Source: Sphaeroforma sirkka
Taxonomy: Eukaryota > Opisthokonta > Ichthyosporea > Ichthyophonida
NCBI GenBank assembly: GCA_001586965.3
Contig: LUCW03001479.1
Coordinates: 1 to 41,290, forward strand
Direction: 5' to 3'
DNA length: 41,290 nucleotides
The notes under the pieces are model-generated. The model was not told where the DNA came from. It made no database searches and was given only the letters and a program-made list of their open reading frames with translations. Below, piece by piece: positions 1 through 10,156 of the stretch. Positions within the stretch are counted from its first letter, which is position 1; the number at the start of each line of letters is the position of its first letter. Made by a program: the position numbers and the translations under genes.

Positions 1-154
1 GCACCAGCCCATTGCGGACGGACGATTATCACCAGCAGAAATCCGTCGCCAACGCCGATACCTGCTATCAACACGCAATCCACACACGTGCGACAGGCAC
101 GACAGCAGCAGGCCACTGAGCTGGTGACGCGGTGCTGTGCGCGTGTTACGTGAC

Positions 155-2349
155 ATGGAGAATGGCTCGGCAGCCGAGGACGCATGTGGTGACATCAAGA
201 GGGCGGAGGTGGCGCTAGAAACCTTTTAACGCACTCCAAACACAGATTCGTGAGGCGGAGAGTGTGCAGGATGGGACTGTCGTGCAACGCGGCCGTATGC
301 GACGAGAGTGTCAATCTGATTGCGACAGCTCTCCAACATCGAAATAGTCAGATAGATGTATCTGCAATCGAAATACTTGCTGAGCTCCGAAGACGTTCAC
401 CTGACCCACTGGAGGATGTGACAAAGAGGTGGAATCTCGAGGATGTCCGGAGACTGTGTAAGGATGCCAGGAGTAAAGGCTTGCGGTTCGCCCGTGATCT
501 TGGCTATGAGTCTGCTGTCAGTGCAGAATGCGATGTTGCGATAGCCAATGTGCGCGACACACTCGTGGGTGCGTTGTTGCGGGGATTTGGGTACAACGAT
601 CCAAACGCAAGTAGTAGGCGGAAGTGCACATGGACGACTGCGTAGCTGGTCTGAGTGCAGAGATGGCCTTTCAGAAGAGAACCGCGCACAAGCTGTCGAA
701 GCCTCAAGAACTTGTGGGTGTGTTGTGTGCACTGGAGTCTGCATTGGCAGCTGTTGTCGCATACTACCAACAGACCAATGACTTGGATGATAGGTGTGCC
801 CAACTGAGGAGGCAGCATATCCAGTTGACTGAGGGATTGACGACCCCTGACTTGTCGGTGATGGAGAATCAGCCTCAGATAAGCCTAAGTATAGCAAAGC
901 AACGCAAGGAGAGGAAAGCTAGGATCGATCTTGGCCGATACAGAAACCAGAAGCAGCCGAGATGCGACAAAGGTGCAGAGTGGGGAGCGCGACACCAGGG
1001 CCCGCGAGAGGGCTGCTAGCCGAGAGGTGGCGGCGTGGCTGCAGTTTTGCCAAGCGCTACTACCACGAGCTACTCAAGCACCCAGTGTTCTGCAGTGCTT
1101 CACAGTGGACGAGCTGGAGTGTGCGAGAGGCTGGGGCTTCTGCGCAAAGGAGAGACAGAGGCCAGCTACCCGGCGGGTGAACAACTGTCGGGACGGCCTG
1201 GGCGGAATGTGGCGGCGCACGGATGCGAGTGGGAAGGATGTGGTCATCAAGTCCTACAACCTCGCATCGGCGGAACATCGCTCGCACTTCCTGCGGACGT
1301 GTGCTAAGCTGGGTGCGTTGCGCGAGTGTGCTCAACATAGTGCCCGTGGTGGGGGGTGTTCACAGAGAACGAGTGGGGCCGCGTGCTCATGCCGTACTAC
1401 GCGAACGGTGACCTGTCCGCGTGGATCAGCGCGCACCCGCAAAGAGATCCTACGCTGTGTCTGTGCATGGCCCACCAGATCACGTCGGCAGTCCAGGGCC
1501 TTCACGAGCTGGACATTGTGCATTGTGATCTCAAACCCAAGAACATTTTCATAACGTCCACGCATAAGGTATTTTGTATTAATATTGTATTAATTTTGTA
1601 TATCACCACACTGTATTTGTTTTTAACCATGAGTTACGTCTGCTCAGTGCGACTGAATGTTTTGCGTTTGGTCAGTTGTCAAAGATCTTTGTGTTTCAAC
1701 CGTCAATGGCACACTGCCCTACATTATTGTACCATGAACTTGCCACAGGCCGATTGATCCAAGTTGTTTGAGACAGAGTACTATTCAACCACCCCATCGT
1801 GTGCACCGTGTATACATACTACGTATTCTGTTATATGTGTTAAATGGCAGATTGATTGGAATAATTGAAGTAGTTGACAAAGGTGTTTATTTTCTGTGCT
1901 GGATGTCAGCAATTTATCATAAGAGCTGGCTCAAATCAAATTTCATACTTTACCCACATCTAAATGTTGCTTTTTTCTTTACTGTGCAGGCGTTGCTGGG
2001 TGACTTTGATAATGTGCGCGACGCCAAGAGCATTATGACATCGGCAGCGGGCACCACACGAGAATATGCAGCCCCCGAGATCCGTTCGGAGAGTGTGAGT
2101 ATGTTTGAGAAGAGCGCGGACGTGTACTCGCTGGGGCTTGTTCTGCGCGTGAGCTATTACATGGGCTGAGTGTGACAGGCATCTACAGCACCGTGACCGA
2201 CGCAGGCGTTGCCAGTCTGATCCACCAAATGACAGCTGATAAGGCCTCGGTGCGTCCTACCGCTGAAGGATGTGCTAGCGATGCCCATCTTCAGTGAGCT
2301 GCAGAGTGCGCGCCTGTGTGCAGTCTGTATGGGCACCTATGCGGCGACG
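155..2349 (+). pseudogene. Divergent protein kinase gene, frameshifted and cut off by an LTR
   Basis: Serine/threonine-type kinase, possibly TKL-like. Seen: an ATG at 155 opens a short Glu/Ala-rich segment; 250-960 is helical, Leu/Gln/Arg-rich and likely coiled coil, but spread over three frames. The N-lobe has a Gly-rich stretch and VVIK with the ATP-site lysine at 1249-1251. The catalytic loop HCDLKPKN starts at 1521, followed by an intron (1569-1989), then DFD at 2002-2010 where most kinases have DFG, then APE and the helix DVYSLGLVL. The frame changes at about 1325, again in a G run at 1350, after 2160 and near 2265. After RPTAEG the other frame reads on to LCAVCM (from about 2317), which looks like the first C-x2-C of a RING finger; the 180-bp LTR follows directly. 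Inferred: a kinase-RING gene destroyed by insertion. The indels may also be sequencing errors. The substrate is unknown. Confidence 0.72.
1569..1989 (+). other. Spliceosomal intron in the kinase gene
   Basis: GT-AG intron of 421 bp in phase 0. The donor is AAG|GTATTT and the acceptor TTTACTGTGCAG|GCG, preceded by a pyrimidine-rich tract. The upstream exon ends ITSTHK and the downstream exon starts ALLGDFD, so splicing joins the catalytic loop to the activation segment in the order expected of a kinase. The intron is clearly more AT-rich than its exons and carries stops in all frames. Confidence 0.8.
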
Positions 2350-2529
2350 TGTAGTAAACACATCAAAATACGATACTAAAACCTACTGAATCTCCCTGAG
2401 GCTCAGTGCGGTGTATTTATTCTTATATTTGATTGTCTACGTGGTCTACAAATAATTCACCTCGTGTGAATTAATTGTAAACTACTTCTAACTCCACACT
2501 GATAGTGGTTTAAGGGGACTTTTCCTACA
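2350..2529 (-). repeat. 180-bp LTR, probable 3' LTR of element A
   Basis: Bounded by TGTAG and CTACA, a 5-bp terminal inverted repeat with the usual TG...CA ends. A second copy of the same length lies at 25402-25581 and differs at few positions. On the minus strand it follows a polypurine tract and the 3' end of A, so it is best read as the 3' LTR of A. Its far edge abuts the kinase coding sequence. An alternative is an LTR of a different element that happened to land here. Confidence 0.72.
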
Positions 2530-2542
2530 CTCCCCTCAAGCT
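2530..2542 (-). other. Polypurine tract of element A
   Basis: The minus strand reads AGCTTGAGGGGAG directly before the TGTAGG start of the LTR. This is the position and composition expected of the plus-strand primer site in an LTR retroelement. Confidence 0.65.
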
Positions 2543-2637
2543 CAAGCGTCACCAGTGATTGAAGAGCTTCAAAAAATAAATGAACTCTTAAACTATCGGA
2601 AATTAAACATATAAAACTAGTAGTGTAAAATTAAACA

Positions 2638-2691
<54 letters not shown>

Positions 2692-2952
2692 GTGAAATCC
2701 TTCTGCTGAGTAAGTTCGTGCCTTGGAAACTGGTCTTTTGAACCATCCCGGCTGTGCTGGTATTCTTTTACCCCCCCAAAATTCTAGGGTATCCGCTGAT
2801 ATGTTTTTACCCATAAGCTAGGGTATCCGCTGGAGTTATACTCGCCTATAAGCTCGAGTTGTGGAATCGTCGTTCGCCTCTACCGTGGTGAGACAAACTC
2901 CGATCCGGAAGTAGATGATAGACATCTAGTATTCATCAACGTAACGTTGGAA
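2543..2952 (-). repeat. 3' UTR of element A with (AT)n microsatellite and short repeats
   Basis: No gene seen. Positions 2641-2689 are an almost pure AT dinucleotide run. From 2785 to 2860 the 13-mer AGGGTATCCGCTG occurs twice about 35 bp apart, followed by TTATACTCGCCTATAAGCTCGAG-like sequence that recalls the CTC/GAG/TATAA arrays found at the same relative place in elements B and C. Confidence 0.6.
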
Positions 2953-4050
2953 TTATTGTTGTTGTGCCGCTTTCTTCTCCTGTCGAGTTTGCTCGGCTTT
3001 GTGGTATGCAGCGATGTCATTCGGATCGTCAAAAGCTTCGGCTGACTCCCAAGAGTTGGATCACCTTCCGCCAGCGAACCAAGTATTCTGTCTATGTCGA
3101 ATGATGTAACGGAAGAGAACTATCTTGCCACATATGATCTTCTAAAGGCTTTTCGGTGGCTCTATGGACTAGTCGCAAAAGTTCCACTCTCCTGGTTTAC
3201 CTTTGAAAGTATCTGGAAGTGAACCATCCTTGTGTGTCAGTTCATATCCTTGTCCCTGTCTGGCTTTGACAACGTATGGTCCAGACATTGGTCGCATTGC
3301 TTTGGTTGTGCGACCTTCGGACCGTACCATTACCACATCCCCTGGTTGAAAGGCGATAAAATCGTATGCATGGAGGCGGTCAAACTGTCTGGATAGTGTG
3401 TCTGCGTATTTCTGCGTGACCTTGTAAAGCGTCGGCAAGATAGTGTCGTGCAAACGATCCAGCCGGTGTGCCCAAGCCTCATTGGTGACCGGCTGGATTC
3501 CCGGAAGGTCATCCGTGAAGTCAGCAAACGGAACATGACGGCGACCGAAGTAAGCACTGAATGGTGCTGTCTTGTGTCGCCGAGATATTCTGAGGTTCTG
3601 GCACAGCATAATAAGTGGTAGTCGGACATCCCATGCCGTAGGTAAAGATTCACATAGCTTGCGAACTCCTTCGTGTATGTCTCTGTGTCTTCTCTCCGCT
3701 GCTCCCAGAACCTGAGGACGATATGGTGGCGACTTCGCATGCATCACTCCAACTTCTTGAGTTATTAGTTTAACAATCTTGTTCGAAAACTCGCCTCCCT
3801 CGTCTGATTGGATTTTCCTGGGAAAACCATGTTCCCCAAACACCTCCATAAGTTTCGATGTCACCACTTCTGCTGACTTTGTGGCCGTTGCTCTTGATAT
3901 CGAGTGCCCCGTTGCTATATCCAAGACGTGCAATATATATCGATTTCCTGCTGCTGAAACTAGTGGCATTGGAATCATATCGACTTGAATATGATCCCAC
4001 GGATACTTTGCCGTTATATTAATCATCGGGTGAAATCCCTTTCGTAACAC
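2953..4050 (-). pseudogene. Element A integrase core and chromodomain
   Basis: D,D-35-E integrase: QVDMIP holds the first Asp, QSDEGGEF the second and GAAERRHRDI the Glu. Then come a SH3-like tail (GDVVMVRSEGR, GPYVVKARQG) and, after a frame change near 3170, a chromodomain-like end with EYLVRWREGDPT and the last residues KKAAQQQ before TAA at 2953-2955. Inferred role: insertion of the cDNA into chromatin, with the chromodomain steering it. The integrase core is one open frame from 4050 to about 3172, so this is the best-preserved part of A. Confidence 0.85.
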
Positions 4051-4811
4051 CTCTCGGTCCTAGACATGTGCGACAGTTTCTCCTAACTGTTTGTGCAAGT
4101 TCCAGAGCGTTAGGCCACAAATGTCCGTTCTGCTGTAGTTGAGCAACTGTATCCTCTGCTCTATGATGCCCAATCTCATGCTGACACAAGGTGAGCTGTG
4201 TGCGACGGCTTATCTCTTCCTCATCTGGAGAATCCGTCATGGCTACTTCCGAGGTAGCGATCGATACTAGCCGAGACGTATCTAATGGGGTGACTTTCGA
4301 TACTGAGGACGGTTCGGCATATCCCAATCGTGCTGAAAACGTCGCTGGAAGGCTGTAAGCATTGCGTGGGCCTACTCTGGCAATGACTGTGTGACCCCAT
4401 GGTGTCTTGCCAGTCGCATACTTTCCGTATTTGAGGAAGGAGTGGGCTGTTCTTGGAACTAATACTGGGTCTCTTTGTAGAAGCGACTTGAATAACTGGA
4501 ACCAAGGCTCGTGGGGCGCCCACGGTAGACACACCGTAGCTGTGGCCCTCTCTGATCGTATCTTGCGCAACATTCTATGCAATTAATCTCTATGGATTAA
4601 TCATCCATCCGTCTATATCTTTCCAACAATGTGCAAACGCTCCACCCCTGTCATCGTCGGTGTAGTAGCGTGGCAAATGGTGATCCTGTTGCGAAGCAAA
4701 GACATCGACATTATTCTCACCCATGATCCGTTGCGCTTGCTCAAAGTGGAAAAAGTTGTCAACATTCTGCATATAGTACCTCCGGGTCCTCAGTCTCAAC
4801 AGTTCCCTCAT
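4019..4811 (-). pseudogene. Element A NPPW-type domain and integrase HHCC finger
   Basis: The 4590-4811 segment reads NNVDVFASQQDHHLPRYY...GGAFAHCW...GWMINP and then a stop; the 4019-4582 segment continues with ATVCLPWAPHEPWF, KTPWGHTVIARVGP and the zinc finger HEIGHHRAEDTVAQLQQNGH...CRTC. The NPPW signature kept in B, C and E is damaged here (GWMINP, then a stop, then RLIA). This is the same extra domain as in the other elements, so it predates the split between them. The frame break lies exactly at the motif, so any activity of this copy is lost. Confidence 0.75.
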
Positions 4812-5373
4812 GAAGCCTAGACCACGCGTCTGGTAGCACGTTCTTTATACCCGGGATGTGCGAGATAGTGAAATTGAAAGGCGCTATGATGATGTGATGC
4901 CATCGTTGTAGCATCGGATTCAGCTTTAGCTGTGTGTTCATATACACCAAAGCCTTGTGATCAGTCAACACTGAAAAGCGTTGACCTTCGAGATGATCCC
5001 GAAAGTGTGTGAGACCATATACCAAGGCCAATAATTCCTTCATGGGTGTTGCGTAATTGCGCTGTGCTGCGTTGAGGGTCTTGCTGAAGAACATTAGGTA
5101 TTGCTTCTTCCCTTCTATGGTCTGGAACAATGCACCTCCAATACCGTAGTCGCTTGCATCCGTTTCGAGTTGTAAAGGTACTTCGTCGACGGGAAATTTC
5201 AACACTACTGCCTCAACTATGACTTGCTTCATGGCATCCCAAGCTTGCTGGTGTCTCTGTTCCCACCTGTCTCCAATGATTTCCTTAGGCCTCAGTCTTA
5301 CAAATTCCTGGAGTGGGGCAACTACCTCTGCAAAGTTTGGTAGGTGCTCGTGAAGAAAGTTGGCTAATCCCAA
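4759..5373 (-). pseudogene. Element A RNase H
   Basis: One open segment with the gypsy RT-connection and RNase H motifs: GLANFLHEHLPNFAEVVAPL, LETDASDYGIGGALFQ (catalytic Asp of RNase H), YLMFFSKTLNAAQRNYATPMKELLALVYGL, FSVLTDHKALVYMNTQ and FTISHIPGIKNVLPD. It would degrade RNA in the RNA/DNA hybrid. It lines up residue for residue with the RNase H of B and C over most of its length and reads on toward the NPPW-type domain after a small frame change. Confidence 0.82.
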
Positions 5374-5861
5374 GGCCGATGCAATGTCTTGTACTTCTTC
5401 GGGGTTGGCCAGTCAATGAGCTTGGCCTGCTTTTCATGGCAAATATCAATTCCGGCCATCGATACTCTGCTTCCCTAGGATCATGACTTCTTTGACTGCA
5501 AAATGACATTTTGAAGGGTTTGGCTTGAAACTGTGGTACGTCAGCCACCGAATGACCTCTTTCACTACTCGTATGTGTTCCTCGTAGTCATCTGTTGCTA
5601 GTTATGATGTCGTCCAGGTAGTGGTATGCCGGAAGTCCTTGCAATATCACACTCAGTGTACGCTGAAACTGCTGCGTCAGTGTGTGTAGTCCAAATGGCG
5701 CTGATGTAAAAATAAATACTGGCTCTTGCCATGTGTGAAACTGAATAGATACTGAGAATCAGGGTGAATGGGGGGAGTCGATGGTACGCTGCGTTTAGAT
5801 CCAATGTCGTGTAATATCTGATTTCCCTTTGATGTTACCAATGATGTCGTTAATACGGGAA
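5374..5861 (-). pseudogene. Element A reverse transcriptase fragment
   Basis: Pieces of the palm in several frames: a YYTTLDL-like stretch, NAAYHRLPP, then DSQYLF and later KCHFAVKEVMILG-like sequence, all matching the RT of B/C in order. The YxDD box region lies in the badly damaged stretch near 5600-5640. The fragment stops at 5861, where B is inserted, so fingers and protease are missing. Confidence 0.65.
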
Positions 5862-6120
5862 TGTAGTAAGTATACGCTTGAGATAACTGTATCTCCTAAG
5901 GTCTCAACGTTCTCCCTCCTCAGGAGGGGACGTTGTTCATTTATTAGTAAATTATAAACAGTAATCCCTAAAATGACTGACTCTTAAATGAGTCATTAGT
6001 CATGTGCTGTAAAACCAGCAAAACCTAAAACCCAGTTTATCAGATTATTCTGATAAACTGTAAAACTTGTAATAAACCTAAAATAATCAAATAAATATAA
6101 GTACTTGTATTCTGACCACA
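5862..6120 (-). repeat. 3' LTR of element B
   Basis: Runs TGTGGTC...TACTACA on the minus strand, 259 bp. It contains the same series of hairpins as the other LTRs of this family. It differs from the 5' LTR mainly by a 10-bp insertion near 5893 and a few single-base indels. Confidence 0.92.
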
Positions 6121-6140
6121 ACCCCCCCCAAACTGAAGCA
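6121..6140 (-). other. Polypurine tract of element B
   Basis: On the minus strand a CAGTTT is followed by a G8 run and a T immediately before TGTGGTC of the 3' LTR. The same site in C has ten G. Confidence 0.75.
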
Positions 6141-6198
6141 CTGAACAAAGCGGTGTGCCAGTTTCAGAGATGATAAGAATAGCATAGTACCTTGTATG

Positions 6199-6361
6199 TG
6201 CTGGCATTATCCTCGAGAGCTCAGAGCATTGTGCTGGCATTTATCCTCGAGAGCTAGAGCATTGTGCTGGCATTTATCCTCGAGCTAGAGCATTGTGCTG
6301 GCATTTATCCTCAGAGAGCTAGAGCATTGTGCTGGCATTTTACCTCAGAGAGCTAGAGGAC
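6199..6361 (-). repeat. 33-bp tandem array (array 2) in the 3' UTR of B
   Basis: About five units, each holding AGCTCTCGAGGATAAATGCC and then AGCACAATGCTCT on the minus strand. Unit length varies slightly through indels around the CTC-GAG core. The same array occurs in C at 37551-37716. Confidence 0.88.
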
Positions 6362-6580
6362 CCGATGTGTACGTCTCGAGCGACCCGTCGTGTTTGAATT
6401 CTTGAAGCTACTGTTCATCTGTGTCAGCATATAGGAGTTTGGCAAGTACAATATAGGACTGTATTTGTGTCGGAGAAAATCTGCCAGTGGCAGAAACCGT
6501 GCAAACCATTAACCCGCTGTTTCAAAACAATGCCCAAGGAGTTGTTTGATTGATTTCGCTGTGTTATACTCCGAAGCAGA

Positions 6581-6927
6581 AGTGGCTCATTTAACCTCAT
6601 GACGCTTGAGCCGCTGACGATTTTCCCTCTTGAGCGAAAGCTAACCGTTTATTCCGCGAGCTGACGCTGGTTTATACTCAAGAGCTGAGAGCTGGTTTAT
6701 GCTCCGAGGCTAACTGCTTTTTATACTCACGGGAGCTAGAGTGGCTGGTTTATACTCGGGGCTAGAGTCGCTGCCTCAAGCTCCGGCTCGAGGAGGCTGG
6801 TTTATTTAGAGTTGCTGGGTTTATACTCGGGAGCTGAGTCGCTGCTTTTTTTATACTCAAGAGCTGAGTGGCTGGTTTATACTCGGGAGCTAGAGTTGCT
6901 GGTTTATGCTCCAGAGCTTGAGCTCGA
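6581..6927 (-). repeat. 27-30-bp tandem array (array 1) in the 3' UTR of B
   Basis: Roughly ten degenerate units with the minus-strand core AGCTC-nn-GAG followed by TATAAACCAGC. It begins just after the pol stop and is homologous to array 1 of C at 37051-37350, although the number and order of unit variants differ. The region between the arrays (6362-6580) holds no gene. Confidence 0.82.
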
Positions 6928-6961
6928 TATCCGAGAACAAAGTTATATTGAAGATAAAGTA

Positions 6962-8044
6962 TTAGACTTGTGCACGTTGGCGCTTACGTGTCCGTGTCTG
7001 CGAAGCTTTGTGGTAGGCCGCGATATCGTTGGCATCATCAAAAGCTTCTGCTGTTTTCCCACGTTGGTTCGCCTTCTCGCCATCTCACCAGGTATTCTAA
7101 TTTCCCCGTCTCATCATTCGTACGATGTGTGATAATATGGCGAAACTCCACCCCTCCTTCGGTCCATAAGTCTTCGTTAATTGGTGGGTCTGTGCGTCTA
7201 TGCACTAAACGGAGGAGTTCCACCCGTACCGGTTTGGTCTTGAATTCTGGTGGGGCGGAACCATCCTTGTTCGCTAACTCGTAGCGTTGGCCGTGTCTAG
7301 CTTTGACTACATATGGTCCAAACAATGGCCGCATAGCCTTCGTTGTTCGGCCTTCTGATCGTACCATGACCACATCTCCTTCGTCGAAATGTACCAAGTC
7401 GTGATTGTGCATGCAGGCGGTCAAATGTCGTCGTCGTAAAGCTTGCCTGTATACTTCTTGGTAATGTGGTGGAGGGTCGGCAATATAGTGTCCTGTAACT
7501 GGTCTAATCGTTGTGCCCAGGTGTCATTCGTCATCGGCTGAGAATCCGGTAACTCGTCCGTGAAATCGGCGAACGGAACATGGCGGCGGCCAAAGTACAC
7601 GCTAAACGGTGCACTCTTATGGCGACGGGATATCCGAAGGTTCTGGTATAGCATCGTAAACGGAAGGCGTTCGTCCCATCGAAGGGGAACTGCCTCACAG
7701 CATTGTCGAATAGAACGTGTAATCTCCTTGTGACGTCGTTCTGCCGCGCCCAGCACTTGGGGTCGATATGGTGGAGACACCTTATGTAGCATCCCCACTT
7801 CCTGGACCAGAAGCTCCACTAACTTGTTGGTGAACTCCTTCCCCATGTCTGTTTGGATTTTACGGGGAAACCATGTTCGCCAAAAATCTCTATGAGTGTC
7901 TGTGTCGTGGTTTCCTTTGTCTTGTCCGGTGTGGCTCGAAGGATAGAATAGCCTGTGGCGATGTCTAAGACGTGAAGAATATAATTGTTCTTGCGTCTGG
8001 ACTCCAGTGGCATCGGGATGTAGTCCACTTGAATATGGTCCCAC
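6962..8044 (-). pseudogene. Element B integrase core and chromodomain
   Basis: Segments read MGKEFTNKLVELLVQEVG (second Asp region), PPYRPQVLGAAERRHKE (catalytic Glu), LRISRRHKSAPFSVYFGRRH, then VVMVRSEGRTTKAM and the chromodomain EYLVRWREGEPTWE. A one-base insertion (an extra A near 7057) puts the last part of the chromodomain out of frame compared with C. Another frame change lies near 7420, and a missing C near 7865 separates the first Asp segment; that one is shared with C. The stop is at 6962-6964. Confidence 0.85.
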
Positions 8045-9150
8045 GGGTAGCGTGCATCGATGCTAATCATCGGGTGGAAACCTTTACGAAGTGTGTCCTG
8101 TCCCAAACATGTGCCACATTGCCGCTTAACTTCTGTGGCTAACTCAAGTGCCCCTGGCCAAATGTGACCGTTCTGACGAAGTTGTTGGACTGTGTCCGCC
8201 GCCCCATGATGTCCTTGTTCGTGTTGCGCTTGCGTGAGTTGCGTACGACGCTGTTTCTCCGCCGGACTCGCTTGTGCAAACGCCGGTTGACCCTCTGCAT
8301 CTGCCAGTGCCACTGAGATTTCTCGCGCTGTGTCTAAGCACATGACATATTTTGTATGCTTTGGTTCTGCAAAACCAAGTCGCTGTGAAAACAGCGGGTC
8401 CAGTTTGAATCCATTGGGAGGACCCACCCGTGCTACTACGGTATGACCCCATGGTGTCTTCCCACATGCGTACTTAGCGTACTTGAGGAACGTGTGTGGT
8501 GTCCGTGGTACCAGCACCGGTTCTGTCTGCAATAACTGCTTGAACAGGTCGAACCATGGTGCTCTTGGTACCCATGGTAGACATACTGTGGCCCGTGCGC
8601 CGTCGGCTCGTATCTTGCGTAACATCCTGTGTATCTGTCCCCAAGGCGGGTTCATCCATCCATCGACTATCGACCAGTCGTGGGCAAACGCTCCTTCCCC
8701 ATCATCCTTCGTCCAGAACCGAGGAAGCTGAGCGTTGGTTGGGTCCGCAAATACATCTATGTCATTCGGTCCAAAGTGTTGTTGCGCTTGTTCAAAGTAA
8801 CTAGGGAATAACTGCCAGCCGTCGGTATACATTATTTCGAGTTCGTCCTGCTCCGCTGTCCCCTCGTGTACTACTCTACTTAACATGTCCGGGAGCACAT
8901 TTGACTCTCCTGGTATATGCGATATGGTAAAGTTGAATGGCGCGATGATATGATGCCATCTCTGAAGCATCGGATTAAGCTTGAGCTGTGTGTTCATATA
9001 TACAAGGGCCTTGTGGTCCGTGAAGACCGCAAACCGTTGCCCATCCAAGTATTCCCTGAAATGTGTCAGTCCATATACCAATGCCAGTAACTCCTTCATA
9101 GGTGTGGCGTAGTTCTGTTGCGCATGGTTCAGAGTCTTACTAAAGAACAT
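7819..9150 (-). CDS. Element B RNase H C-half, NPPW domain, HHCC finger, first integrase Asp
   Basis: Open stretch of 443 codons. Order: RNase H end (about residues 1-95: MFFSKTLNHAQQNYATPMKE, FTDHKALVYMN, SHIPGESNVLPDMLSR), the extra domain (about 105-250: NDIDVFADPTNAQLPRFW, DGWMNPPWGQIHRMLRKI with NPPW at 8641-8652, ATVCLPWVPRAPWF, KTPWGHTVVARVGP), the zinc finger (about 310-365: HEQGHHG...CGTC), and the integrase start YPWDHIQVDYIP (first catalytic Asp). It is cut at the end by the shared one-base loss near 7865. This is the longest intact view of the RNase H-NPPW-integrase junction in the window. Confidence 0.88.
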   Translation of the reverse strand: MFFSKTLNHAQQNYATPMKELLALVYGLTHFREYLDGQRFAVFTDHKALVYMNTQLKLNPMLQRWHHIIAPFNFTISHIPGESNVLPDMLSRVVHEGTAEQDELEIMYTDGWQLFPSYFEQAQQHFGPNDIDVFADPTNAQLPRFWTKDDGEGAFAHDWSIVDGWMNPPWGQIHRMLRKIRADGARATVCLPWVPRAPWFDLFKQLLQTEPVLVPRTPHTFLKYAKYACGKTPWGHTVVARVGPPNGFKLDPLFSQRLGFAEPKHTKYVMCLDTAREISVALADAEGQPAFAQASPAEKQRRTQLTQAQHEQGHHGAADTVQQLRQNGHIWPGALELATEVKRQCGTCLGQDTLRKGFHPMISIDARYPWDHIQVDYIPMPLESRRKNNYILHVLDIATGYSILRATPDKTKETTTQTLIEIFGEHGFPVKSKQTWGRSSPTS

Positions 9151-10108
9151 TAAGTAATGTTTCTTACCGTTGACCCATTGGAATAGCGCTCCCCTAAACC
9201 GTAATCGCTAGCGTCGGTTTCCAAGTTCAGAGGAATGCCGTCGACCGGAAAGTGTAACGCCACAGCATTCACCACTGCGTCTTTCATTGCCTGCCACGCC
9301 TGTGCATGTCTCTCCTCCCAACGATCACCTATCAACTCCTTTGGTTTGAGTTTGCAAAATTCGCGCAAGGGTGCAACCGTGTTCGCGAAATTAGGCAGAT
9401 GTTCGTGGAGGTAATTTGCTAAACCCAACGCCGAGGCTATATCTTTGTATCGTTGTGGTGTGGGCCAGTCGATCAACTTGGCCTGCTTTTCATGGTCAAT
9501 GTCAATGCCTTGTGCCGATACTTTCTTCCCTAGGATCATGACTTCGGAGATAGCGAAGTGGCACTTGGCAGGGTTAAGCTTAAAACTGTGGTATGTTAAG
9601 CGTTGTATCACCTTCTGCACCGTCCTAACGTGTTCGTCATAACCGTCACTGGCGATAACTATGTCATCGATATAGTGGTGAACCGGTAAGCCATCAAGTA
9701 TTGTACTCAAGGTACGTTGAAACTGCTGCGTGAGTACATGAAGACCGAACGGTGCTGATGTGAACGAGTACTGATAACGTTCGTGTGTAAAACTAAATAA
9801 GTATTGTGAGTCTGGATGGATGGGCAGCCTGTGGTATGCAGCCGATATGTCCAGCGTCGTGTAGTACTTCTTACTCTTGAGGCGAGATATGAGTTCGTTG
9901 ACCTTGGGGATCAGGAACTGGTCACCAGGAATAAGCGCGCGTTAACGGCACGCATGTCTAAACACACGCGTACCTTCTTGACGTTGCCTTCCGCATCGAA
10001 TGTCGGTACCGCAAGGAGAGGAAGATTAACAGTCGTTGGTGTCGTTCGTTTCGTGATCACCAAATCCGTCAACCACTTCTTCACTTGTTCATCCACATGG
10101 GGAGCCAT
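9150..10108 (-). pseudogene. Element B reverse transcriptase and RNase H N-half
   Basis: Upstream part: LPLLAVPTFDAEGNVKKVRV, CLDMRAVNA, then a 2-bp gain (GCGC near 9938) shifts the frame. Downstream: HHYIDDIVIASDGYDEHV carries the polymerase YIDD box, followed by NPAKCHFAISEVMILGKK, GLANYLHEHLPNF and LETDASDYGLG. The frame is then lost because one G is missing in the G run near 9190; C has the identical loss. It copies element RNA into DNA. B keeps TTT-CAA-CGT at the TQQFQRTLS site where C lost a T. Confidence 0.87.
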
Positions 10109-10156
10109 CGATCGGATACGAAGTTACGCGCCGATCGCCGCATCTGCAACGCTTGT

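Larger units (their letters stand above)
2350..5861 (-). mobile_element. Element A: 3' half of a decayed Ty3/gypsy chromovirus
   Basis: Read on the minus strand, the order is RT, RNase H, NPPW-type domain, HHCC finger, integrase core, chromodomain, 3' UTR, polypurine tract and LTR, the Ty3/gypsy order plus one extra domain. The 5' part is absent: the RT stops at 5861, where the 3' LTR of element B begins. At the other side of B there is no continuation of A, but telomeric repeats and another LTR, so the locus was rearranged after B inserted. Many frameshifts and stops show that A is older than B. No target duplication can be tested because one end is missing. Confidence 0.8.

Noticed and set aside
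397..897. 166-codon ORF on the minus strand across the kinase N-terminus
   Set aside because: Pro/Ser/His-rich shadow of the GC-rich plus-strand coding sequence; no family feature.
2350..2529. Solo LTR of a Ty1/copia element
   Set aside because: I first took the tract TTGAGGGGAG and LTR for a copia end. The adjoining pol in the same orientation is clearly Ty3/gypsy, so assignment to A is simpler.
6199..6361. CRISPR-like array
   Set aside because: Units are contiguous and the intervals are not unique spacers; this is a eukaryotic element 3' UTR tandem repeat.
6812..7132. ORF with repeated YSRAEWLVYTRELELLVY units
   Set aside because: It is the translation of tandem array 1 and of the antisense of the pol end; the repeats are DNA-level repeats.
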